DNA from: Nectonema munidae
Lineage: Eukaryota > Nematomorpha > Nectonematoida > Nectonematidae
NCBI GenBank assembly: GCA_030549495.1
Contig: JAUIRK010000867.1
Location: 1 to 64,000, forward strand
Length of the DNA: 64,000 bases
Direction: 5' to 3'
In this document: positions 10,411 to 19,966 of the stretch, piece after piece
How the letters are laid out: each line of letters starts with the position of its first letter
How positions within the stretch are numbered: position 1 is the first letter of the stretch
Notes under the pieces: model-generated
Databases searched by the model: none
Told to the model about the DNA's origin: nothing
What the model saw: only the letters and a program-made list of their open reading frames with translations
Position numbers and translations under genes: made by a program

Positions 10411-12609
10411 TAATTTTATAATAAATCAAGCTCAAGTAATTTCAAAATCAACTCTCAAAACAACTTTTTTACCAAAAGCTAAAAAAATATAGTATTCTAA
10501 AAGTATTTTATCTAAAAATAGTTTTATATAATGTCTCTTTCTTATTTTAGTCTAGTCAAAATTTTGTGAAAAATGAAGAAAAATGCTAAGAAATATAGAA
10601 AATTATCTGATTTCACTTTTTAAAATATTCATTTATTCTAGTAAGTTAATAAAAAGTTTTTAATATTTCAAGTAACAAGAAATCGATGAATGTAGAAAGT
10701 TAAAAAGTATTTAGGTATGGAACTTATGATTAATTTTTTCATAAATTTCATGAATTGCTTTAATTTTTTTTCAGATTTTTATTTATCAAGATGAATTGTT
10801 TTTAGTCAAATAAGAACTCTGTAAAAATCTTCTAAGTTCTGAAAACTCTTCAATTTTTATTTTTTGTGTTCTCTTACACAATTATTTAGTGTACTATTAT
10901 TCGTTTTATTTTAAAATTTTCATTATTTTCAATAAATCTATAAGGAAAGGCATTTTTAATTAGATTTTAATTAGAAAATTTTATTAAAAAGTTTGTATTT
11001 TATCATAAAAATTGTTAAACTTAACCAGATTTTCAAAAAATAGGACAGTGTCTCACCCCCTTATGAAAGATTCTGCCCTTATGAAGAAATTTTAAAGTGT
11101 CGACCAAAGTACCCAATCATATGCAACATGATTAACAAAATTTATTTGAAAACCTTTGAATTAAGTTTAGGCAATAATGATCAGCTCGCATTTTTAATTG
11201 TATTTTTTTTTAATAATACCCGCAACAGATATTAACTAAATTTTACAGAATATTTATTTTTGTATTCTAAAAACATTTTATACATCAATGAAGTAAACTG
11301 TCTTAAAGGTAGGCATCGTTTGAAAAGAAAAATTCTTTTGAAAGTGTATTAAAAATTGTTCAAAACTCATTTTTACATAAATTTGGTAATGGCTTTATAT
11401 GGAAAAGTGGACTTATTATTTTTGAAAAATTGGAAATCCAGTTTTAAGAATTCTTCTGAAAATCAAATTTTGTGTTAAAGTTTTAAAATTTGGTACCTTA
11501 ACAGAAATCATTTTTGTGAAAAAGTCAACATAAAAAACTTGATTCTTTTTATTAAGTTAAGAAGTGATAACTTCGAAAGGTAGAAGGTTAAAAAAATTAA
11601 TTTTTCTGCATAAACATAAATGAAAATCTTTAAAAGAATATTCTTTCAAAAAATGATGGGAAAAATAAAAAAAAATATTCTTCAAAGTATATATCAAAAG
11701 GTGGAAATATTTTTGTCTAAAATATCTTAAAAAAAAATAATTTTTCGCGTTGGTGATATTTAGAAAATTTTAAGGCCATTGATTTTTAATAACTTTGAGA
11801 AATTTTTCTTAGTACTAATTTATCGTGCTGGCTTTTGAAATTTTATCAAAATTTATTCGAATTTCGTAAAAAGAATATTTCTCTTAGGAAAAAAATTTAT
11901 TATAATGTATCTATATTATAATAATATTTATAAAAATAGACAATTAATAAAATGAAAGTTTTTATATTTAGATATCATTTTGAATTTATCCTAGGATAAT
12001 AGTTTATAGATAAACATCTTTACCAGATATACATCTAGTAGTAAGCTCTCGATAACTCGACTCGCTGTACCTGTCTCAACACATGCTAAATTTTCGTCTA
12101 ACTCAAAATCAGATAGGTGGAATTTTCGGTTAAATCGAAGTAATTCATGCTTTTTCTTATATCAATTTAGAACTTCAATTATTCTGAATAAAAATTTCAA
12201 TGCTATCTGTGAACTGCAGTCCATCATGTTGCAATATATTTCAGATGCTTTGAATACAAAGTTTTTATGAAAAATCAATTAAAGTGTGGATTACACATGC
12301 TTTCATTCATTTCGTTGTAGAACATTTTCAGCACTGAGATATTTGCAGCCCTATGAATTGCTTTGAATTATTGTACCATATTTTATTATTATCTGAATAT
12401 ATAACATAAATTTGTGAAATGTGATTGTATTAGGAATACCTTCAAGTAAAAAACAAAGCTTGTGAAGAAGTTTTGAATCCTTTACGATTTTGCAGATCAA
12501 GCTTGGGAAGAAAGAAATTCACAAGGAAAAACGTTCTAAGAAGTATTCAACGAAAAAAAGATTTTTCACTAACTTCAGGTATATGGAAGAAAAGGTTGGA
12601 GCGAGTGAA
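10411..12609. other. AT-rich intergenic sequence; possible pogo/Tigger-like element end near 12045
   Basis: There are no convincing genes in these 2.2 kb. Around 12045-12160 the phrases 'gctctcgataactcgact' and 'ttttcggttaaatcgaa' resemble the 'CTCGATAA..CGA' ends of pogo/Tigger-type elements. I could not find a matching second end, so this is only a suggestion. Confidence 0.35.
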
Positions 12610-14160
12610 TTAGCCATGTGTGGAATTGTTTTGTATGAACAGAGAATTTAGAAATCCATTTTGGTAACACGATTTATAAAGAAAATTTAAATGAGATAAA
12701 ACATTGATATCAAAAATACTAATACTGGAAAAATAGTCATTCGTATTATTAGAACTGTTAATAAACTGCAAGAATTTACCTTGGTATAAATGTAATTTTC
12801 TTAACATCGTTAAACAAGAAGAGCCCCATATAAGATTGCAATACAGGAAGTGTGGATATATGAACGCATAGTAAAGTAGTTTTTTACATAGGAAAGTGAG
12901 ACAATTATCTATTTTACGAAAAGTCCCAAGAAGTCGAGACACTTTTAAATGTAACGAAGAAATAAGCTGATACCATGAAAGATTGCTAGTTAAAGTTACT
13001 CCTAAAAAAGTAAAACAATCTATCCTACTTAATTTAAATCCTTCGAGTGTTATATTGAAATTTATGTCAAGTGTTCTTTTAGAGAAAATCATATAGACAC
13101 ATTTTCTCAAATTGAGGGAAAGGATGTTATGATGACACCAATTACAAATTGATTTTAAACAAGAGTTACTAATAATAGAAACTGTTGAAATATCATTAAA
13201 ATTTAAAGACATGACCGCATCATCAGCATACATAATTAAGGAAGCCTGATTATCTAGAACAAAGAAGATATCATTAATAAACAGAAGGAAAAGTAGGGGT
13301 CCGAGGATTGACCCTTGAGGGACACCTTTTTCCACAAACTTGACCTCTGATTTTCCATTGAGAGAAACAAAAAACGTTCGTTTATATAAAAAACTATTAA
13401 GCCATTTTAAAGAGGGCCGCGTATACCTAATTTAAACCATTTATAGCTGAGCAGTTGATGATTAACGTTATCAAAAGCTTTAGCTAAATCGAGAAATACA
13501 ACCAAACTAAACTTTTTAGCATAAAAATGACTAGAAATGGAGCTAAGTAGAGATAAAACAGCATCTTCAGTTGATTTATATTTCTGAAAACCGAATTGAT
13601 TCTGATTGATAACTCTATGCTTGTCTAAAAAAGAAATAATTCTATTTAAAATGATTTTCTCGAATATCTTGGAGAAGTTGGGCAAAATTGAAATCGGTCG
13701 ATAACTATCCAATGAATTAGCAGGCTTTCCATTCTTCAAAACAGGAATAATGCGCGCTAATTTAAGAGCTTGAAGAAATTCTCCCATTGCAATCGATAAG
13801 TTAAAGAAGAAGTGTTGATATTAACCCATTTACGACCAATGTTCCTATTTTGTAACATAAGTAATTTCATCTTCGTTTGCTTTTTTCAATGACTTTGAAT
13901 ATAAATCGTCTGCGTTTTTTTAGATATCGTCTGCTTTGCTTGGTCTTAAATGGGTTAACCTCAGAAGTAATGGCAAAATGATTAGCAAATTCATCACTAC
14001 TGAAAAGAGCTTTACACGAATTTTTATTATAGGGTTTTAATATCTTATTTAATGTGTTCCATATAGTATTGTTTTTACAAGAAGAAAAATAGTTATAGTA
14101 ATATGCCGATTTAGCCCTTAAAATTTCATTCTTATACTGGTGGGTAGTACTAAAAAACGC
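12610..14160 (-). pseudogene. LINE ORF2 fragment (linker, RT and C-terminal region), 5'-truncated
   Basis: Read on the minus strand, the order is the linker with RAKSAYYYNYFSSC and IWNTLNKILKP (13960-14160), the RT with SYRPISILPNFSKIFEKII, FLDLAKAFDNVNH, KGVPQGSILGP and the catalytic MYADDAV (12960-13790), then FTFLGVTLTSNLSW and a C-terminal region to 12610. The endonuclease and ORF1 are absent. The frame changes near 13410 and between 13790 and 13825, and a 130-bp MITE sits inside the linker. RT motifs place it in the same CR1/Jockey group as the other long LINEs here, but it is a distinct family by sequence. Confidence 0.85.
13825..13954. mobile_element. 130-bp piggyBac-type MITE inserted in the LINE
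   Basis: The element is flanked on both sides by TTAA (13821-13824 and 13955-13958). Its ends are inverted repeats: CCCATTTACGACCAATG on the left, and the right end reads inward as CCCATTTAAGACCAAG. TTAA duplication plus ends that begin CCC are the signature of piggyBac-superfamily insertions. Removing the element and one TTAA gives continuous LINE sequence across the join (…AITSEVN…). It has no coding capacity, so it would have been mobilised by another element's transposase. Confidence 0.85.
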
Positions 14161-14164
14161 GCTC

Positions 14165-14380
14165 AGACGCACTGGGATGCGCTGAGGTACAGTTTTTTGT
14201 TAGAAGCATACTTTTTCTCTAAATATAACTTTTAAAAAAGAAAAACGATTTTAGAAAGAAGATTTATCTTATTTCACGATTATTTTAGCTACTCACGAAA
14301 ATTTTAACATTTTCTTTTTTTATTGTTATTTTATTATTTTCTTTTTTTCCAAGTTCGCTATGTCTCTCGTTTCATCTCGA
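14165..14380 (+). repeat. ~200-bp repeat R-GCTGAGG (copy 1), at the broken end of a LINE
   Basis: The block running from 'gcgctgaggtacagtttttt' through 'agaagcatactttttctct' and 'tttatcttatttcacgatta' to 'caagttcgctatgtct' is repeated as the reverse complement at about 24888-25092. The two copies are close in sequence. This copy starts where recognisable LINE linker sequence stops. No target duplication could be read. Confidence 0.8.
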
Positions 14381-14430
14381 GTAGAAGAAAAAAGAGTAAA
14401 AACCTTTTTAAAATTTTTCCAGAAGAGCCT

Positions 14431-14880
14431 ATACATTTATTGGTTGATAAATATGATAAACAAGAAATGTTACAAAATTAGTGAAAATAAAAGTGTAGGT
14501 ATATGGTTTTAAACTATATGTGTAATTAAATAAAGACAGTAAACTATACCAATAATTTATATCAATGAACTACTATGTTTAATTCAAATAAAAACATAAT
14601 AAGCTATATTTAATAAGCTGAGTAACAATTAATTATTTTAATTTGATAATATATGCGGAGAAAAATTAAAAAATTCGAAAAACGTTGATATATTGATTTT
14701 AATATATTATACATTTATTGGTTGATGAATATAATAAACAAGAAAGGTTACAAAATTAGTGAAAATAACAGTAGGTATATGGTTTTAAACTATATGTGTA
14801 ATTAAATAAAGACAGTAAGCTATACCAATAATTTATATCAATGAACTATGTTTAATACAAATAAAAACAAGCTATATTTA
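14431..14880 (+). repeat. Two direct copies of a ~180-bp repeat separated by ~95 bp
   Basis: 14431-14612 and 14709-14880 share 'atacatttattggttgat' at the start, 'tatatggttttaaactatat' in the middle and 'gctatattta' at the end, with few substitutions and small deletions. No open frame. Confidence 0.85.
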
Positions 14881-15521
14881 AAAATGCTTATTTGTCTTTA
14901 ATTTCTTATTTTTGCTATTTTACAACCTTTTACCCAAATATAATTGACTCAGTATTTTGACTTTTACCTCGATCAGTTATTTGTATGAAACAATACTAAT
15001 TTTTTCTACTGAGAGTATTTAAAAAATTATCGGGCCTCAAATGCTTTGAAAGAACTGACTTGTATTTTTTTCCAAGAAAAACTAGGGTTAAGAATTACTT
15101 GCTTCCATGTATTATCAAATCCCAATTTCTTCATATTTTTAATCCGAAATTTATAAGAACTAAAGAAAATAGATAATTTTTGTGTAATTGCTCAGATCAA
15201 ATATAAAAATCGTTTATTGTTACTATTGTTTATTTATTGTGGTTACTTTTTACGACTAATCTTTTGCTTACTAATATGATAAATTTCTTCTATTTTTTAT
15301 TTTTTGGTTTCTATCCAGCTTCACTATGACTCTTCACTGCTGTGCTCCTGGATTATTTAAATTGAAATTTATATTTCAAATAGTTGTTTTAGATTTTTTA
15401 AGAATAGTAAGATATTTTGATTATTTTTTTTTATCAAATGTAGTTCAATGATATTTTACTGGATTCTCAAAAAAGTTATGTTCTTACTCTTTCCAAGTCT
15501 TTACTCAGTGTCTAGTTCAGG
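14881..15521. other. AT-rich sequence with no recognised feature
   Basis: No gene, RNA or clear repeat was recognised between the duplicated block and the large repeat copy that follows. Confidence 0.5.
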
Positions 15522-16339
15522 CAGGGGCGAAAATCAACTTTTTTCTGGCTACACCACTGCTTCTCTCTAATTTATATTTAGAGTTTAATTAAAAATAATT
15601 CTATTTTATCTCATTAGAAACTAGTTTTAAGCGGAATATAAGATCAATATTTTTAGAACCTCATGATACCAAAGTTGAGCTATTCAAAATCACAGATTTT
15701 ATTGGTATAAATTTAGTTCTATCAATACACCAAACATTTTGCAAAAACGAAAATTTATTTGTTTTTAAATGAGAGAAAAATAGTTCTCAATCGTTACAAT
15801 TTTATATCAATGAATATTGTCAGACTCGCGTTAAATTTTTTTAAAAAAATTGTTGATTATTATAATAAAAATATAATATCGAAACAAAATTTTTCTACTT
15901 GATCTATTTATGACAGCTGTTAGAATTTTATTTGTATACAGAAATAGTCAAAAAAAACGCAATCATTTTCTTGTTCTCGTATACTATGATTTATGTTTGT
16001 TTAAATTGTTTTTTAATGATTTTGTGTTCTTAGACTTAAATAATTATATGAAAAGTGATTAAACTACCATTTTTGTATACTATGATTCCTTACAAAATGT
16101 AAAAAATACAAGCGTTACCAAATCACCTTATATGCGTTAGCTACTTCAACGTTGGCTTTGCTGCTTATAAAAACTTGAAAATATCAAATAAGCTATCTCA
16201 TTTTTTATGCCTCCTATTATTTTGAAATTATTCTGAGAACAGGCAGTTTCGTTTTAAAATAGTGAAAATCGCTTTATTAGTTTATTTTGTGGTAGTTTTC
16301 ATTGACCAGGAACTGATGTAACGCTTATGTCAAACTGTG

Positions 16340-16425
16340 AAGAAATTGGTATCGATGAGGAATCGAATCTAGAGGCTTTCATGCTGAGTCCAACATCTCA
16401 ACCAACCTGCCATGCCACCCATAGA
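16340..16425 (-). repeat. tRNA-like Pol III promoter module (copy A)
   Basis: On the minus strand this reads like the 5' two-thirds of a tRNA: an A-box-like TGGTTGAGATGTTGG (about 16390-16404) and a B-box AGATTCGATTCC (about 16359-16370) at tRNA-like spacing. The same module is in copies B (about 36570-36650) and C (about 63548-63625). It does not fold into a complete canonical tRNA by eye and has no obvious 3' half, so it is best read as a SINE-type tRNA-derived segment captured by the larger element. Confidence 0.65.
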
Positions 16426-16438
16426 GTATGCTATAGGG

Positions 16439-16737
16439 CAGCGTTATTCAAACTATGGGTCCCGACCCTTCAGTGGGTCGCGTGAAAAATAAAATGGTCA
16501 TGACAAAAGAGAAAGGACATTAAGGGAGAGCAAAGTGAAGAAAATCTAAAAGTTTTATTCATACAAATAAATAAAGCGATGTGCAGATCATAAAAAAAAA
16601 TATACATATAAATTGTCGATGTTGAATAAATGAACGTACTGATCAGAGTTTATCTTATTACACTTAAGTATTATGGGTCGCGATGCAAACTGTGCTTTTT
16701 GTCATGGGTAGCAGCAAAAAAAGTTTGAAAAACGCTG
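16439..16737. mobile_element. 299-bp hAT-type MITE nested in copy A
   Basis: The ends are inverted repeats, CAGCGTTATTCAAACT and (inward from the right) CAGCGTTTTTCAAACT. The flanks are CTATAGGG (16431-16438) and CATAGGG (16738-16744), an 8-bp duplication with one base lost. Copies B and C have the uninterrupted sequence at this point (…tatgctgtagggg…). An 8-bp duplication and CAG-starting ends fit hAT. Sub-terminal GGGTCGCG motifs on both sides extend the inverted repeat. There is no open frame. Confidence 0.88.
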
Positions 16738-17858
16738 CATAGGGGATACGTCAAATTAGTTTTCAAAAAACTTAACTATGCTGTAAAATTTTTTAGTTTT
16801 TGTTGAAGCTCTATAATTTTTTCCGATAGACTTTTTTTCCTTAAAATTTATTATAAAAGACAAATCATTGCAAAATGTTAAAAGTTATTTTACGTTTTGT
16901 AGATTTTTGTAGCTTGCACCAATTTAGCTTTTAAACTATTTTTGAATGATGCTGAGAAAAATGAAGTAATGCAATCTTAATTTATTGTTTGATTTTTGTT
17001 TGCACAATTTTATCTTTATTTTATACCCTTTTTTGAGAGTCTAACTAACTTACATTTATTCTTATACACTAAATTCTAATACCAAGTTTTCTAACTTTAG
17101 TTTTGTTTTACATTTTTCATTTTTTTAGGAAGAAGGAACAACTGAAAATTAATGAACGATTTTTTTCATTCAATAAAATTTCCAATTTTTTTATTGTTAA
17201 TTGATATCTTTACCCCCTTTCTACAAAAAATTTAGAGATGGTGCGCATATATAAGTCTTTATTAATTGCTGGCTAAGCTTAATAGGGCGGGGGTTAAAGT
17301 TTACATTAAGCTTAATTAAGAATGAAATAGAAATAGAATTCACAAAAATGTGTCGTCTTTTTTAGAAGACGCTTGAAAGTCCGCCCCTCCAATAATTTCA
17401 AGGATGTGCGCCCCTGAATCAAACATATTTTTTTCATATAAACATCGCAGGGTGTCTAGTAGACTCTTTTCCTTCAGACTACTTTACTCTCCAACATTCA
17501 GTCATTTGTTTTCTCTATCAATCAAATATCCTTTCACCAATTCCTGTAGTGTGCCTGATAGACTACTTCATTTTTAAATGAAAAGCCTATTCGCCCCAAC
17601 AATTTTTGTTTGTTTTTAACTAGTGTATATGCGATATACAAATTTAATTAAAATATTTTCGCTGGAAGTATAGTATTTAAATTTTACCAATTTTGTAAAA
17701 AAAATATAAAATAGTCTTATAAATTTAGGTATGCGCTGAATACACTCTATTTTAAGGGATTGCTTGAATATTTTATCTTCCGTGGTATTTCCAGACCACT
17801 AATTTTGAAAATTGCAAAAAAAATTCACCCCCAATAATTTTGATGATGTGCGCCCCTG

Positions 17859-19184
17859 ATTTGAATCTATGAATTCCTTTAACCTTGGGCCAAGTACTCC
17901 ATTGTCATAAAAAAATTGTCAGCTTTTGAAATGAAGCTGGAATTATGGCATTCTTAGACAAGAATAATTTTGCTAGATTTTCGAACATTTTTGTTGATGA
18001 AAATAAGATTTTGATCATTAAAGATGTCTTGGAGACCGACCATTAAACACCATGTAGCATATCTTAGTCAAGAAATTTCTCTTTATTTTCCTAATCTACA
18101 AAAATTTGAAAAATACTATCAATTTATCAAAACCCGTTTTTAATCTCGATTAGTAATCTCGCCTTTTTTTAAGGAATCCTTTAAATTCTCTAGCATTTTT
18201 CATTGTTGATATTTTTTTCAATTTAATTTTCTTATAAAAAAAAGTATTTTATTCGTTCACCTTTTAAATCGTTAAACATGGGTGAGTGGTGAAAAAAAAT
18301 TTCAGTCAAAGGGGCGTTAGGAAGAAAAACGTTGGGAACCACTGGTCTAGTTCATGCTTTTTTTTTTTAATTTGTTTTTTAAACTCGTAAATATATCTCA
18401 TGGCTGATTAATATAAGTTTTTGTTTTTTGGTATCAAATTACATAATATACTTTGGATTATTCACAAAACCTTTTGATTTTTCTCTATAAACTATCATGA
18501 AATTTGTAATTGGTTGGTTTAACGACATAATTTTGTAAAATTACCAAATACTATGATTATACAAAAAATAAAATCTGTTATATACTCAATAGTTTAAACT
18601 AAAATTATATGGTAATTGTTCACTAGGTTACATATTTTTTATTTCCTGTAAAATTAAGTATAAATATATAAGTGGAGTAAAAATCCATGGTCCGTACTGC
18701 GAGGAATAAGTATTATTTATGACGGAGATTCCAGAGATCTGGTAATGCTCAATCTGAAGCTGTATAGTACTTATATGCAGGTTTTTTTGGTCCAAAAATT
18801 TCTATCCTGGAAAAAAGCGCTGTCTTTATCAGTATATAATTTAGTTAAGAAACTTTTGAAAATTTTTATTATTGAATCTTATTTACTTTCCGAATATTTT
18901 ATTTAATTCAACTTCATTTTTATTTTAGAAACATTCAGTTACTCCCTTTTTGAACTAATGACATTACTGGGAGTTTTTTTTCATAAAAAAAGCCTCAACT
19001 TGATGAATTCAGATTTGGAATATAAATTTATCTTTTGTTAAAATAAAATTTTCATTTCTTTTATTTCACTTTATGAGTTATTTCCATAACTTCCTATTTT
19101 ATAGATTCGTTGTGCAACAAATCTAAGAAAAAAGTTTATTACTAATATGCGCCAAGTATAAGAATTATTTTATACACTGGAGCC
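17859..19184. other. AT-rich sequence; isolated hAT-like terminus at 18330-18344
   Basis: Mostly AT-rich with no gene. 'acgttgggaaccactg' ending at 18344 is a typical right terminus of hAT-type elements (…GGGAACCACTG). Its partner CAGTGGTTCCCAA was not found upstream, so the element's left end is lost or strongly decayed. Confidence 0.45.
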
Positions 19185-19520
19185 TCACAATATCATGGTA
19201 TCCGAGCAATAGATATTCCCGGAGAAGACAAGTCATCTGATAATAAAGCAGCTGTCGAATTTATACGAGAACTGAGAAACTTTATTGAATCTTAGGGATA
19301 TAATCCCAAACAGATGGAAATGGCCTTTTCTTAAGTGCCTGCAGGACACAACGCTAGCTCCTAGTATAAAACAACGTACAAATTGCTATAAAAATTACAA
19401 GGATAGAGTGACATTTCTAGTTTGTACTGACACAGACCACACCCGCTGTGCATCGACATCTTAAATAATAATCCAAACGGGATACCCTGCAACTCAGTTA
19501 TCATCGGAATAAAACGCGTG
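19185..19520 (+). pseudogene. Tigger/pogo-type transposase fossil (DDE_1 fragment)
   Basis: In two plus-strand frames the sequence gives DNKAAVEFIRELRNFIES, then WPFLKCLQDTTLAP and KNYKDRVTFLVCT. These match, in order, the Tigger/jerky landmarks A..F…L..li…, FW..LP..TLA and .K.RvT.l.c.na. Tigger transposases cut and paste elements at TA sites. The usual first catalytic DET is not readable here. The segment is a short internal piece with several stops and frame changes and no visible termini. Confidence 0.6.
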
Positions 19521-19966
19521 GATAACAACATGCATTTTAAAGAAGTTTCTATATTTATTAAAAATAACTTAAATTGAAGAAAACTTTATTCAAAAAATGC
19601 ACATAAAAACAGATCAGAGTTTTCTCAATATATTTTCCTTTTTAATCCTAAAATAGAAAAGTAAAAAATATGAAAAATAATGTTATATTAAATTTACCTT
19701 TTGTGCCTTCTTTGGCCAGGTTTCATCGCTAAGTTAGGCCTTCTTTCTGTTAAAAAACTACCAATAGAAGAAATTAAACAACGCTTCTTAAATTTATCCT
19801 TGTTATAAAAATTAGAATTTCATACATTTTATATTGTTCACTTTCAGTTATCGTATTTGATATTTTTTTAAATGAGACAACTCTTCTTTCAACTTATAAT
19901 TACCTATATCAATGGAAGAATTTTTAAGCATAGTTTCTTCATATAAAACTTGATCGTGCAACATTT
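19521..19966. other. AT-rich sequence, probably 3' flank of the MULE gene
   Basis: No clear feature. It lies downstream of the minus-strand MULE reading frame and may include its untranslated region or terminus. Confidence 0.3.

Larger units (their letters stand above)
15522..17858 (+). mobile_element. Large non-autonomous TIR element, copy A (about 2.3 kb)
   Basis: Copy A aligns in the same order with the copies at 34.9-38.0 kb and 61.8-64.0 kb: the segment ending 'tacaccactgcttctctc', the 'aatataatatcgaaacaaaa' block, a tRNA-like module, the 'gtgtctagtagactc' block and the terminal 'gatgtgcgcccctg'. The right end at 17858 is the inverted complement of the left terminus CAGGGGCGCACATCC seen in the 61.8-kb copy. 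A second terminus-like sequence ending at about 17418 lies inside it. The left part is shortened. There is no transposase frame. CAG..CTG-type termini suggest the hAT superfamily, which is inference. Confidence 0.8.

Noticed and set aside
15514-17866. Target-site duplication for copy A of the large TIR element
   Set aside because: Flanks AGTTCAGG and ATTTGAAT do not match; the left end is probably truncated.
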